A DNA stretch of 45,400 nt, taken from contig NZ_JAMZGM010000027.1 in assembly GCF_024158605.1 (NCBI RefSeq), positions 1 to 45,400 on the forward strand, written 5' to 3'. Source of the DNA: Sebaldella sp. S0638. Its GTDB lineage: Bacteria > Fusobacteriota > Fusobacteriia > Fusobacteriales > Leptotrichiaceae. The translations under genes were made by a program, and so were the position numbers. Below, piece after piece: positions 1 through 8,802 of the stretch; position 1 is the stretch's first letter; each line of letters begins with the position of its first letter. Under the pieces are notes generated by a model that saw only the letters and a program-made list of their open reading frames with translations, ran no database searches and was not told the origin of the DNA.

Positions 1-39
1 CATTTCGGACACCTGCCTTCTCTCAATTAGTTTACACAA

Positions 40-219
40 TCAAGATTTTTGTGTCCACTTTTTCATACTAACACCAATCCAACTGCCAAAACATTTTTTT
101 ACCGCTGTTATTCCACAGGTATCTTTATCTTTAGAAAAACTCTTCATTGTTATTTTTCCGTTTTTTTCATAATGATCTCTCATTTGCTGAATTATCTCTT
201 TTTCACTATATAATATCAT
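40..219 (-). CDS. Short ORF with an HNH/homing-endonuclease-associated repeat, probably truncated
   Basis: A 59-codon ORF with a good ribosome binding site (AAGGAGATTGG, then ATG at 219). The protein contains one helical repeat of the kind found next to HNH homing endonucleases: a residue run EKNGKITMKSFSKDKDT (about 18-34) followed by the hallmark FGSW (about 44-47). In that family the repeat usually occurs in several copies ahead of an HNH nuclease, so a single copy ending at the window edge looks like a truncated N-terminus. Just beyond its stop, on the same strand, the sequence runs through GTGTAAACT and AGAAGGCAGGTGTCC to an ATG at positions 3-1, which resembles the leader of another gene, possibly a transposase. 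The repeat assignment is by pattern only. Function unknown. Confidence 0.5.
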   Translation of the reverse strand: MILYSEKEIIQQMRDHYEKNGKITMKSFSKDKDTCGITAVKKCFGSWIGVSMKKWTQKS

Positions 220-1500
220 TCCAATCTCCTTAAGGCTTTTTATTTTATAAAAAGATTTATTTTCAGCATAATTCAGGTTTTGTGTTCTCCTTCATCTTAC
301 TTCAGATTGAGAAATATCCCGATATTATTTATCATATAAAATTTAGCTGAATATTTATATACAGTGATTTTCCACTTTGAAAATCATCTTTTTTCTATGC
401 TCTTAAAATATATATTATTTTATTATCTAAATTTTACTTTCTAATATTTCAAAAATAAATTATATCTGGATCATTATCCCTTTATTAAACTGAAAAATAT
501 AAATCAATAAATAATTTTATTGTGACGGCGTATTCAGTCCTCTCATTTAGTTTCTGTTATCAATGTTAATAAATAATTTTTTTCATCAAATATTTTTACA
601 CGAGCTCTTTCCTTAGTTTTTTCTCAATTAATTACTGTTTTATTATGTTAATTCCAAGAGCATTTTTCTCATTTGACTTGTTATGAATAGTTTTCTATAG
701 TACCAGAATTGAAAATAATAATATCGGAAATACTGCCGGATCATTACTATCCCTTATATCGGCAATATTCTATATTCAATTTACTTTATAACCCTCTCCC
801 AATGATCAGAACCTTATTTACTCCGATCGACGTTATTGTACCGGTATATTCTTTTATTTCTAAGTTTCGTAAGATATTTCTCCTAGTTTCAAAGTTCTTG
901 AATATATGTCCTACAATTTCTTTTTTTTCTATACCTCTGTATGCGATATTACTGCTATATTTATTATTTTTCCTATAATTTGTAATAATATTTTCAACTT
1001 ATTGTTTACTTTAAGATTTTTACTGCAATTGTTCCGTTTTTTCAAAATAACAACTGATTTTGGAACCACACTGTTTAAAATATCATTTGTTAGATAAACA
1101 TAAATCTTATACATGATTTTTTGATATTTTCAGATATTTTTTGGCTATTTTACTGTGATTAATAAAAAATCTATATTATTCATAAAATAAATTTTTTATT
1201 TAATTTATCGTACGTTTAATTATTATTTTTTACTAATTACTTACTTTTTACAAATCTTTATTTAAATTTATCAATACGTTTTTATTAGTTTCAAAAATTG
1301 TTTTACTAGATGTGTGAATATAAAAGAATAAAATGGTTATACTGCTTTTTGTTAAAAAATATGTTAAAAATAATACTTAATCATAAAATATAAAACTATG
1401 ATAATTCTTACTGCTTCTTTGGCTGTTTCCTCTTTACCCGCTTTGTTTCCTTATTTTTCGGTTCTGTTTCTGATGAGCATTCTCAATATTTCAATATATA
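220..1500. other. Gene-poor, AT-rich degenerate region
   Basis: No ORF here is convincing. The open frames at about 709-978 (+) and 906-1097 (+) are hydrophobic, lack a ribosome binding site and look like chance. A minus-strand reading at about 1114-929 gives 61 codons with plausible composition, followed by several stop-interrupted stretches, so it may be a decayed gene, but I recognise no family. Base composition is more AT-rich than the coding part of the window. Confidence 0.5.
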
Positions 1501-1521
1501 AATTTTAATTACACCTCCCTC
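1395..1521 (-). pseudogene. Gene remnant: strong ribosome binding site and a Lys-rich C-terminal tail with no body between
   Basis: On the minus strand GAGGGAGGTG (1521-1512) is an excellent ribosome binding site, but the next codons reach TGA almost at once. Directly after that stop a frame reads ECSSETEPKNKETKRVKRKQ and then PKKQ and a stop (ends about 1411). Such a basic, low-complexity tail is typical of the C-terminus of a nucleic-acid-binding or surface protein. Together with the perfect promoter at 1606-1635 this looks like a gene whose middle has been deleted. The parent family cannot be named. Confidence 0.35.
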
Positions 1522-1605
1522 ATTAAAATTATTTATTTCCTATATAAACAAATATAAATATTGTACACAAGCTTTTAATTCTATCGCCACCACTTTTGTA
1601 TACCG

Positions 1606-1635
1606 ATTATATTACATTTCTATATTTAATGTCAA
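1606..1635 (-). promoter_or_regulatory. Consensus sigma-70-type promoter facing the gene remnant
   Basis: Minus strand: TTGACA (1635-1630), an 18-bp spacer, then TATAAT (1611-1606). Both hexamers are perfect. The transcript would start near 1599 and run through the ribosome binding site at 1521-1512, yet no intact gene follows. Confidence 0.6.
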
Positions 1636-1639
1636 TATT

Positions 1640-2059
1640 TTTTTCCCTGATAAAAAATCTATCAACCCGTTACTATATATGCATTTGAAAAATTATACAT
1701 GTCAAAAATCCAGTTTTTCCAGTCTTTCCAGAACATTTAGTGATATTTTATCCTCATATTTTCTAAGGTAAATATTATTTTACATGCGACAATTAACAAA
1801 AAAACCTTGAAAATCAAGCACTTTTTCAAAAACTTTTTTTAGAAAAAACGTTCTAATGTCATTATTCATTAACTTATTCTACATATTTAATTTTTTAAAA
1901 AATTATTTTTTGACAAATTTGAAATTATATTTTTTTTTAAAAAAAGAGCGTAAAAAATCTAATATCCAGATAATAAAATATACATTTTTTCCATATTTAT
2001 TTACATATAAAAAAAAGAGAAATCTTCAAGATCAAAATCTATAAAGCTCTCTCCTGTAA
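1640..2059. other. AT-rich intergenic stretch
   Basis: Very AT-rich, with homopolymer T and A runs. A plus-strand frame at 1856-2044 is low-complexity and lacks a ribosome binding site, so I do not call it. A T-rich run at about 2014-2021 (read as TCTCTTTTTTTT on the minus strand) may end transcription of the gene at 2060-2578, but the stem in front of it is weak. Confidence 0.4.
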
Positions 2060-2578
2060 TTAATATTCCATCATCAATGCTTCATCCGACCCCGGTTCCA
2101 CACCATTTTTCACTAACTCTTTCACTACATTTTCTATATCTTCTTTTATTTTCTCTATATTTTCTTGTTTTTTTCCTCTGTAATAAATATTTGCAGGAAA
2201 TAAACCTATAAATTTCTCCAGACAATTCATGTATATATTCACATTTTCCCTGCTGTTTCTTAAAATATCATAAGTAAATCTCAGTCCGTCATACGGTCCG
2301 GGATTATGCCACACTTCTGTTTTCTTAATAAGCGGTATGATCCACAAAATAATATCATCGCCAAAATCATAATTTTCATTTGGAACAGCGAAAAAATCAT
2401 CAGACTGTTCTATTCCCAGATCAGCCAATTTCAAAAAATTTTCATTTTTCATGGGAAATTTTGAATCTTCTATGCCTGTCATGGCCAGCAGATCACCAAA
2501 TACAGGTTTTTCCCCTATGAAGCTGATATCAGTTATTATCAGACATTTATCAGTAATTTCTTTATCAAGTTCTTTCAT
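2060..2578 (-). CDS. Hypothetical protein, acidic cytosolic
   Basis: A protein of about 172 residues that I do not recognise. It has no signal peptide or membrane segment and is acidic, with a helical C-terminal third (NIEKIKEDIENVVKELVKNG) ending in GSDEALMMEY. A central run reads DFGDDIILWIIPLIKKTEVW. The upstream ATG at 2584 abuts the ribosome binding site (GGAGGTATG, no spacer), whereas the ATG at 2578 lies 6 bases after GGAGGT, so the second is preferred. It is the last gene before the degenerate left end and is separated from the GHL10 gene by a hairpin. Its size and acidity would fit a small stand-alone cytosolic or immunity-type protein, but nothing in the sequence proves that. Confidence 0.75.
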   Translation of the reverse strand: MKELDKEITDKCLIITDISFIGEKPVFGDLLAMTGIEDSKFPMKNENFLKLADLGIEQSDDFFAVPNENYDFGDDIILWIIPLIKKTEVWHNPGPYDGLRFTYDILRNSRENVNIYMNCLEKFIGLFPANIYYRGKKQENIEKIKEDIENVVKELVKNGVEPGSDEALMMEY

Positions 2579-2653
2579 GCTCATACCTCCGGTTTATAAT
2601 TATTTTTATCTGATGTATTGCCGGATATTCTATTCCGGCTCTTTTACAACTAG

Positions 2654-2687
2654 AAAATTCCTTATCATTAATATAATAAGGAATTTT
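2654..2687 (-). terminator. Intrinsic terminator after the GHL10 gene
   Basis: A perfect 12-bp stem (AAAATTCCTTAT with ATAAGGAATTTT) around a 10-base loop begins a few bases after the stop at 2693. U-richness is partly inside the stem (…GGAATTTTCTAG on the minus strand), so it may be only moderately efficient. Confidence 0.6.
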
Positions 2688-2692
2688 GCTTT

Positions 2693-3913
2693 TTATTTTA
2701 AAATATATTCTGAATTATACGGTCCTTCTACCAAATTAAAAGTTACCTCTTTAGGATTATCTAAAAGAGATTTATAACTAAAGAATATACTTCCCTTTAC
2801 ATTTGAAAAATCTCTGTTAAAATAAATCTGGTTTATCAGCTCATCTGAATTTTTCCATTCTTTTACCTTATAAGCTGCCTGCCCTATGTACAGGTCAGTT
2901 TTTGATCCTGCCACAACATCACTCCACCATTTTACAAGAGTATTATATTCTGCAAGATTAAATCCCTGATTCCAGTATATCTGAGGTGCCACATAATCTA
3001 TCCAGCCTTTATCTACCCATAATAGTATATCTGCATATAAGTCATCATAATTCTGAACTCCGGCTCTTGTGTCAGAACCTCTCTCAGGATCAGTACTTTT
3101 ATTTCTCCATACTCCGAAAGGACTTATTCCAAACTTCACATTAGGCTTTGACTTTTTTATTTCTGCTGATAATTTTTCTACAAGTTTATTAACGTTATCT
3201 CTTCTCCAGTCATTTTTGCTGTAAAACTTACCGCCGTACTGTCTGTATGTGCTTTCATCAGGATACTCCTGATTCTTCACCTTATAAGGATAAAAATAAT
3301 CGTCCATATGCACAGCATCTATGTCATAGTTCTTTACTACTTCCATAATACTATCCACTACATAATCATCTACATCGGGAACACCCGGGTTAAGATAAAG
3401 TTTTCCTCCGTATTCTACTATCCATTCTGGTTTTTTGAATACGATGTTATCTCTTGACAGTCTGCTTCTGTCGCTGTTCATTGATAATCTGTACGGATTG
3501 AACCATGCATGAAATTCTATTCCACGTTTATGTGCTTCATCTACCATAAATTTCAACGGGTCATATCCGGGATCTACTCCCTGTTTTCCTGTAAGATATT
3601 CTGACCACGGACTGTATTTTGACGGATAAAAAGCATCTCCTGTAGGTTTCACCTGAACTACAACTGCATTCATGTTCCATCTTTTCAGATTATCTAATAT
3701 ATTCAGATACTCTCTTTTCTGCTGTTCTGCACTAAGTCCTTTTTTCGAGGGCCAGTCTATATTTGCCACACTTGCTACCCACACTGCTCTAAATTCTTTT
3801 CTCGGCTTTGCAGCTGCCGTTTCTGTTTTCTTAGTATTTGCTGCCGGTTTTACAGCTGAAAAACCTGTGCAAAATATAAACAAACTGATTAACAGTATTA
3901 TTTTTGATTTCAT
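2693..3913 (-). CDS. Secreted glycoside hydrolase-like 10 (GHL10/DUF187) family protein
   Basis: 406 residues. Residues 1-20 form a Sec signal peptide (KSKIILLISLFIFCTGFSA); the Cys lacks a proper lipobox context, so export rather than lipidation is more likely. A short Ala/Lys/Thr linker follows, then a TIM-barrel domain of the GHL10/DUF187 family (YngK-like). This is recognisable from FRAVWVASVANIDWPS (41-56), FHAWFNPYRLS, VHMDDYFYPY and ISPFGVWRN. Members are thought to act on cell-envelope glycans, but substrates are largely uncharacterised. The acidic pair in the MDDYFYP motif is the likely catalytic or binding site by analogy. Ribosome binding site GTGGAGGAATA precedes the ATG. It appears to be transcribed alone, with hairpins on both sides. 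Confidence 0.88.
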   Translation of the reverse strand: MKSKIILLISLFIFCTGFSAVKPAANTKKTETAAAKPRKEFRAVWVASVANIDWPSKKGLSAEQQKREYLNILDNLKRWNMNAVVVQVKPTGDAFYPSKYSPWSEYLTGKQGVDPGYDPLKFMVDEAHKRGIEFHAWFNPYRLSMNSDRSRLSRDNIVFKKPEWIVEYGGKLYLNPGVPDVDDYVVDSIMEVVKNYDIDAVHMDDYFYPYKVKNQEYPDESTYRQYGGKFYSKNDWRRDNVNKLVEKLSAEIKKSKPNVKFGISPFGVWRNKSTDPERGSDTRAGVQNYDDLYADILLWVDKGWIDYVAPQIYWNQGFNLAEYNTLVKWWSDVVAGSKTDLYIGQAAYKVKEWKNSDELINQIYFNRDFSNVKGSIFFSYKSLLDNPKEVTFNLVEGPYNSEYILK

Positions 3914-3949
3914 TATTCCTCCACTTTATTACAATGTAAAAAATTTAAA

Positions 3950-3984
3950 AAGTTATAAAACAAGATATCCTTGCATTATAACTT
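3950..3984 (-). terminator. Intrinsic terminator after the YheT-like gene
   Basis: AAGTTATAA pairs perfectly with TTATAACTT (9 bp, 17-base loop). On the minus strand it is followed by a T-rich run (TTTTAAATTTTTT). It lies about 35 bases after the stop at 4017. Confidence 0.65.
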
Positions 3985-4016
3985 CTTCATTTTACCTTAT
4001 TAACCTTAGAAACATC

Positions 4017-4955
4017 TTAGCCTGCACGTCTAAAAAAATCCAAAACCTTATAATCAGTCCAGTAATAGTCTTTATTAAATTTGGCAAAACCAACATGTCC
4101 TCCATATTTTGGATAAAGTATATTTAAATTTTCATTTATTTTTTTTAAATGTTTCGGATAACATTTATTTGACAATATTGGATCATCTTTTGCATTTATT
4201 ATCAAAGCCGGAATCTTTATATCAGGAAGAAAATTTATTGCACTTTCTTTTTTGTAATAATCTTCCGCATCCTTAAACCCGTTTAATTTTGCAGTATATT
4301 TATTGTCCATTTCATTGAAGTCAGTCATCTTATCTATTCCGTCAATATTGATCTTATTCGGCATCAGCTTATGTTTTTCCTTTATCTTTTTTCTGAAACT
4401 CAAAATAAATTTCATTCTGTACACATAGTTTCTTCTTTTATTAAGAGTGAATGAAGAATCATAAAGATCCAGCGGACAGGAAATAGCCACACCGGCCTTT
4501 AGCTTTTTGTCTCTGCCGGCATCTACACCCATATATTTGAGTATCAGATTTGCTCCCAGACTGTATCCCACCAGATACACCTCATTATATTCAGGCTCTA
4601 TATGATTTATTACCTCTTTCAAATCATCAGTTGCCCCTGCATGATAAAACTTAGGGAGTCTGTTTAATTCCCCGCTGCACGATCTGTAATTTACAGCAGT
4701 TATATCAAATCCGTTTTTGCTCAAAAAGCTCGCAGCAGCTCTGATATAGTTACTGTTTGAGGAACCTTCAAGCCCGTGGCATAAAACTGCCACTTTTTTA
4801 TTTCCGTTTTTTATTCTGTCTATATCCAGAAAATCGCCGTCTTTCAGCTCAATTCTTTCTCTCTCATAGTCCACTTTTACATTTCTGAAAAAAGTCGGAT
4901 ATACAGTATTTACATCCCCTAATTTAAATAAAAAGTTAGGTTTATATGTTTTCAT
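4017..4955 (-). CDS. Alpha/beta hydrolase, YheT/EMB8 family
   Basis: 312 residues, typical for the YheT (COG0429) branch of alpha/beta hydrolases. The catalytic machinery is visible: oxyanion/His-Gly motif HGLEGSSNSNY (60-70), nucleophile elbow GYSLGAN with Ser132, an acid in NAKDDP (Asp257/258) and His287 in GGHVGF. The motif NYRSCSGE after the second strand is characteristic of this family. There is no signal peptide, so it is cytosolic; the substrate is probably a short-chain ester or lipid but is not known. Ribosome binding site CAGGAGGGATAAA precedes the ATG. It lies 28 bases after the EEP-family gene and is probably co-transcribed with it. Confidence 0.9.
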   Translation of the reverse strand: MKTYKPNFLFKLGDVNTVYPTFFRNVKVDYERERIELKDGDFLDIDRIKNGNKKVAVLCHGLEGSSNSNYIRAAASFLSKNGFDITAVNYRSCSGELNRLPKFYHAGATDDLKEVINHIEPEYNEVYLVGYSLGANLILKYMGVDAGRDKKLKAGVAISCPLDLYDSSFTLNKRRNYVYRMKFILSFRKKIKEKHKLMPNKINIDGIDKMTDFNEMDNKYTAKLNGFKDAEDYYKKESAINFLPDIKIPALIINAKDDPILSNKCYPKHLKKINENLNILYPKYGGHVGFAKFNKDYYWTDYKVLDFFRRAG

Positions 4956-4983
4956 TTTATCCCTCCTGTGCTAAAACAAGATT

Positions 4984-5715
4984 CTAAATTGTTTCAAAGT
5001 CCACATACAGCGGCAGATGATCCGAGAGTCTCACATCCAGTACTTTAAAATCATTAATTTTTATCCCTTCGGAATATATGATAAAATCTAGTACTTTTTT
5101 TGGTTTCCAGCTTGGATATGTGGGAATATTCTTTACATTTGCATTTTTCAGGTTTAATGCTCTCAGAAATAACTCTATCTCTTCCTCACCCCAGAATAAA
5201 TTAAAATCACCGGCTATAATAAACGGTTTTGTACATGAATCTATTACTTCATACAGTTCCACTATCTGCTTTAGCCGTGTTTTTGCTCCCAGTGCAAGGT
5301 GTATCAGAAATATGGAAAAATCTTTTGTTTCCAGTTCTATTACCAGTTTTTTCATTCCATTATTAAAATAATGAAATTTCTGCCCTTCTACCTGAAGGCC
5401 TGATAAGAATGCATTTCCCTGTCTTCTCAAGACAGGAACTTTCATAAGACTGGAATTCTGGGAGTATTTATGTTCATAAATCCCATAATGACCCAGCTGT
5501 TTTCCCAAAAATGTTGCCTGATTTTTCCTTCTTGTTCTGTAAGAACCAAGGTCGACCTCTACAAGTCCTACTACATCAGGCTTGTATTTCTTTAAAAAAT
5601 CCCCGATTTTATCAGTCTGTTCTACTGACTTGCCCAAATAACCCCTTATGTGTTTTAAAGGCTGGTGTAAGTATTTTCCTGTTCCATACCGGATATTATA
5701 TAAAATAAATTTCAT
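4984..5715 (-). CDS. Endonuclease/exonuclease/phosphatase (EEP) family protein
   Basis: 243 residues covering one EEP (DNase I-like) domain. The metal and catalytic residues are all present: N7 (YNIRYG), E53 (LVEVD), H139 (LIHLALG), D170/N172 (AGDFN), D210 (LDFI) and the terminal SDHLP pair D232-H233. The family hydrolyses phosphodiester bonds in nucleic acids, phospholipids or inositol phosphates. This short version has no signal peptide and no specificity domain, so the substrate cannot be told. The ribosome binding site is weak (GGTGATGAG). First gene of a two-gene unit with the YheT-like hydrolase. Confidence 0.87.
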   Translation of the reverse strand: MKFILYNIRYGTGKYLHQPLKHIRGYLGKSVEQTDKIGDFLKKYKPDVVGLVEVDLGSYRTRRKNQATFLGKQLGHYGIYEHKYSQNSSLMKVPVLRRQGNAFLSGLQVEGQKFHYFNNGMKKLVIELETKDFSIFLIHLALGAKTRLKQIVELYEVIDSCTKPFIIAGDFNLFWGEEEIELFLRALNLKNANVKNIPTYPSWKPKKVLDFIIYSEGIKINDFKVLDVRLSDHLPLYVDFETI

Positions 5716-5746
5716 ATTCTCATCACCATTCTGCGTTTATATTATT

Positions 5747-5775
5747 ATATTACTCCTTTTAAAAAAATTTTACAA
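5747..5775 (-). promoter_or_regulatory. Possible promoter for the EEP/YheT unit
   Basis: Minus strand TTGTAA (5775-5770), 17-bp spacer, TAATAT (5752-5747); an overlapping TATAAT lies at 5749-5744. Placed about 30 bases ahead of the EEP start. The AT-rich context makes chance matches likely. Confidence 0.35.
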
Positions 5776-5867
5776 GAATCAAATTCAAAATTATTCTGTC
5801 TTAGAGAGTTCTAAGTATTTGTTCCGTTAATGAAAGCCCTGAATTCCCAATGCTTTTCACAAATAAA

Positions 5868-5960
5868 AAATGAGGCTGGTATAATTACATTTTCAGAGTC
5901 TTTTTTGATATTACCCTGAATATCTTCATTACCCTTTATAAAAATTATACCACCTCATTA
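5868..5960 (-). terminator. Large two-tier hairpin with U tract, downstream of the DUF5713 gene
   Basis: An outer inverted repeat pairs AATGAGGCTGGTATAATT (5869-5886) with AATTATACCACCTCATT (5943-5959), with one bulged base. An inner hairpin GATATT-ACCCTG-AATATC lies in its loop at 5907-5924. Read on the minus strand the outer arm is followed by TTTTATTTG. It ends the operon of the genes at 6026 and above. It is much longer than a standard terminator. The remainder of 5716-6025 holds nothing else I can identify. Confidence 0.5.
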
Positions 5961-6025
5961 AAAATTATATCTCATTGGTAAGCCTGAAATTTCCTTTTTA
6001 TATAAAGCAGGAATACAGTGTCAGT

Positions 6026-6352
6026 TTACCAGTCTCTTTCGCCTATTGCCGTTTCTGTGTCAATATCAATATCGAAATACTTTAATATATAGTCCACTGT
6101 TTCCCCTATGGATTCTCTGGCTCCGGTTTCTATCTCGCTGTCGTTTTCATCGAATTCTTCCTGAAGGTCATTTATTGCTATAGTCATATTATCAAATTTT
6201 TCCTGTATCTCCTCTGTTTTATGCCCTTCTTCCTCAAGATATTCCACTACTTTTATTATCTCATCCCTTACTTTATCGACTAAAAACTTCGGGAAATAAC
6301 TGTCATTATACATATCTTTCAAATAGATATAATTTTCGTCGAATTTTTTCAT
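6026..6352 (-). CDS. DUF5713 family protein
   Basis: 108 residues, very acidic. It matches the DUF5713 pattern: an N-terminal YLKDMYNDSYFPKFLVDK, then a helical stretch with NDLQEEFDENDSEIETGARE, ending in an RDW tail. Function of the family is unknown. There is no signal peptide or membrane segment. It lies 29 bases after the Na/Pi cotransporter gene with a ribosome binding site (AAAAGGAGAAAT) before the ATG, and is probably the last gene of that transcript. Confidence 0.8.
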   Translation of the reverse strand: MKKFDENYIYLKDMYNDSYFPKFLVDKVRDEIIKVVEYLEEEGHKTEEIQEKFDNMTIAINDLQEEFDENDSEIETGARESIGETVDYILKYFDIDIDTETAIGERDW

Positions 6353-6381
6353 TATTTCTCCTTTTATTACAAAATATCAGA

Positions 6382-8094
6382 TTACTCTACAATAAATTTT
6401 GATAAATCCAGATTTTCTTCTTCCGGAGTAAGTACAAGATCTTTGTAAGTATAGTGTTCTACTATATTTACAGCATGATCGCCTATTCTCTCTATATCCG
6501 AAATTATATCCACATATATTACTGCCGCACTTCCCACACATTTTCCTTCTCTTGTTCTGTTCATGTGGTTCTTTATGGCTTTTCTTTCCAGCTTATCTAT
6601 ATACTCTTCTTTTTCATTAACAGAAGCACCGAATTTCAGATCTCTTTGTAAAAACATATTTATGGTATCTTTTACTGCAAGATAACATACATCAAGCATT
6701 TTCACTATTTCTCCCACTGCTTCGTCAGTTATTTTTTCTTTTGTGCTGTATATATTCTGCATTTTTATAACTGTATTCTGTGCAAGATCAGCTATTCTCT
6801 CATAATCTCTAAGCGAATACATAATTACGTTTAATTTTTTTGTATCTTCATTTGATAAAACCGCACCTGATAATTTTATACAGAAGTTATGCAGCTTTTT
6901 ATCTATTGAGTTTACTGCTGTTTCTATACTAAATACTGTTTTTGCATTTTCCTGATTTTTAGTTTTTATATATTCATTTGTCTCTTCGAGCATTTCCACC
7001 ACGAGGTTCGCCAGAGCAAGCAGAGTCTTTGAAGCCTGTTCTGTTGCCAGTACAGGTGACTGTACTATTAATTCCTCACTTAGCAGTTTTTCATTAAATT
7101 TAGTTTCTCTTTCACCTTTTTTAGATGGTATTATTTTCTTAACTGTTCTTTCCAGTAACGATACAAACGGAAGCAGCATTAATGTCACGGAAAAGTTAAA
7201 TAATCCGTGTGTAAATGCCAGCTGCATTTCGGGATTCAGATGAAGTACACCTGTCACCAGATATTCATACGGTATAATAGCCTGAAACAGGAATAATACA
7301 ATACCAAATACTACAGCACCGAATATATTAAATATTACGTGTGCAGTTGCTGCTCTTTTTGCTGCTGTAGCTCCGCCCAGTGCAGATAAAACCGCTGTTA
7401 TCGTTGTCCCTATATTGTCTCCCAGAAGTACCGGTATCGCACCGACAAATGATATAGTATGCTGTGCATAAAGAGTCTGCAGTATCCCTATAGTAGCAGA
7501 TGAAGACTGTACTACCATTGTAAGTGCTGTTCCTGTTAATATCCCTAATATTGGATTGTGTGATAATTTTACCATATATTCTGCAAATATTGGTAAGTGT
7601 GCCAATGGTTCCAGAGCTTTACTCATTATATCAAGTCCGAAAAACAAAGCACCGAATCCGAAGAAAATCTGCCCCAGGGAGTTTACTTTATTCCCCTGTG
7701 CAAACATATATATTATCGCACCAACAAACATTATGGGTAATGCGTAATCCTTTATTTTCAATCCTATTAAAAATGCCGTTATTGTTGTTCCTATATTGGC
7801 TCCCATTATTACCCCTATGGCCTGCCGCAGATCCATTAGTCCTGCTCTTACCAGCGATATCGTAAGTGCGGTAGTTCCTGAACTGCTTTGTATCAGCATT
7901 GTTGAAAACGTTCCTACCAAAACACCTTTCACCGGCGTATCAGTGTATTTATTTATCAGGTCTCTCATTTTATCCCCGGCGTAATTCTTTAGTGCTTCGC
8001 CCATAAATTTAATTCCAAATAAAAAAATACCCAATCCTCCTAATAACATCATCAGAGTCTGCGGGCTGATTGCCCCTTCGTTTCCATCCAGCAT
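6382..8094 (-). CDS. Na+/phosphate cotransporter family II (NptA/YjbB-like) with C-terminal PhoU-like domain
   Basis: 570 residues. The N-terminal ~320 residues are a multi-pass membrane domain with the duplicated family signature: QSSSGTTALT and QSSSATIGI, each followed by a GANIGTT or GDNIGTT motif. The C-terminal ~220 residues form a cytosolic PhoU-like helical bundle (SLRDYERIADLAQN and DIISDIERIGDHAVNI). Proteins of this type import inorganic phosphate with sodium, although some bacterial YjbB-type members export it. Ribosome binding site AAGGGAGAAAAAT precedes the ATG. Neighbours are DUF5713 downstream and an O-methyltransferase upstream; no pst or phoB genes are nearby. Confidence 0.92.
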   Translation of the reverse strand: MLDGNEGAISPQTLMMLLGGLGIFLFGIKFMGEALKNYAGDKMRDLINKYTDTPVKGVLVGTFSTMLIQSSSGTTALTISLVRAGLMDLRQAIGVIMGANIGTTITAFLIGLKIKDYALPIMFVGAIIYMFAQGNKVNSLGQIFFGFGALFFGLDIMSKALEPLAHLPIFAEYMVKLSHNPILGILTGTALTMVVQSSSATIGILQTLYAQHTISFVGAIPVLLGDNIGTTITAVLSALGGATAAKRAATAHVIFNIFGAVVFGIVLFLFQAIIPYEYLVTGVLHLNPEMQLAFTHGLFNFSVTLMLLPFVSLLERTVKKIIPSKKGERETKFNEKLLSEELIVQSPVLATEQASKTLLALANLVVEMLEETNEYIKTKNQENAKTVFSIETAVNSIDKKLHNFCIKLSGAVLSNEDTKKLNVIMYSLRDYERIADLAQNTVIKMQNIYSTKEKITDEAVGEIVKMLDVCYLAVKDTINMFLQRDLKFGASVNEKEEYIDKLERKAIKNHMNRTREGKCVGSAAVIYVDIISDIERIGDHAVNIVEHYTYKDLVLTPEEENLDLSKFIVE

Positions 8095-8124
8095 ATTTTT
8101 CTCCCTTCATCTTTCAAAAAGCTT

Positions 8125-8754
8125 TTACTTTGTAACTAGTCCTACCCCGTCACCAAACGGAAGAAGCACAAAATTGTGATTATCATTCAGATAATTAATG
8201 AATTCATTTAATTTTCTTACTATTGTTTTGTATCTTTTCGGTATCTCTGCTTCTGCTACCAATCCTTTGAACATTATATTATCGATAAATACAATACCAT
8301 TTTCCGATAGTTTCGGATATGCGAGATCAAAAAACTTTTTGTATTGTCCTTTAGCTGCATCTATAAAAATAAAGTCAAACTTTTCATCTATTTCACTTAT
8401 TTTTTCCAGCGCATCACCTAAAATCAAATTCACATTTTCAAAACTAAATTTTTCAAAATTCTTCTTTGCCTTGCTGTATCTTTCATTGTCTATCTCAATT
8501 GTATAAAATTTTCCCCCGTTTTGTTCAGAAATCTCTGCTAAAAATATTCCCGAATAACCAATAGCAGTTCCTATTTCCAAAATATTAGCAGCTTTTCCTG
8601 TTTTAGCTGAAAAAATCATAAAGTTCAAAACTTCCTCGGTTATTATGGGAACTTTATTTTCTTCCCCGTATTTTTTTATCTCAAGTATTTTTTCATTATT
8701 TATTTTCAGCAATTTTCTGGTATACTCAGAAGCTTTATCAAAATCGACTATCAT
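8125..8754 (-). CDS. SAM-dependent O-methyltransferase (caffeoyl-CoA OMT/TrmR-like)
   Basis: About 209 residues, the normal length of bacterial class I methyltransferases of the PF01596 fold. Motif I is ILEIGTAIGYSGIFLAE; the acid after the next strand is in YTIEIDNER; FDFIFIDAAKGQY is the metal/catalytic loop, and FIDNIMFKG follows. The best-known small bacterial members are TrmR (YrrM), which methylates 5-hydroxyuridine at the tRNA wobble position, and this is the likeliest role given the neighbouring tgt. A GTG two codons upstream overlaps the ribosome binding site (AGGAGGTGGGCATG), so the ATG at 8754 is preferred. Confidence 0.85.
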   Translation of the reverse strand: MIVDFDKASEYTRKLLKINNEKILEIKKYGEENKVPIITEEVLNFMIFSAKTGKAANILEIGTAIGYSGIFLAEISEQNGGKFYTIEIDNERYSKAKKNFEKFSFENVNLILGDALEKISEIDEKFDFIFIDAAKGQYKKFFDLAYPKLSENGIVFIDNIMFKGLVAEAEIPKRYKTIVRKLNEFINYLNDNHNFVLLPFGDGVGLVTK

Positions 8755-8802
8755 GCCCACCTCCTCATATTATAATATTTTTTTTCTGATTTTCCTAACA
8801 TT

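Noticed and set aside
709-1114. Open frames on both strands (hydrophobic 89- and 63-codon frames on plus, 61 codons on minus)
   Set aside because: No ribosome binding sites, AT-driven hydrophobic composition, no family resemblance. Only the minus one might be a decayed gene, so it is mentioned in the region entry.
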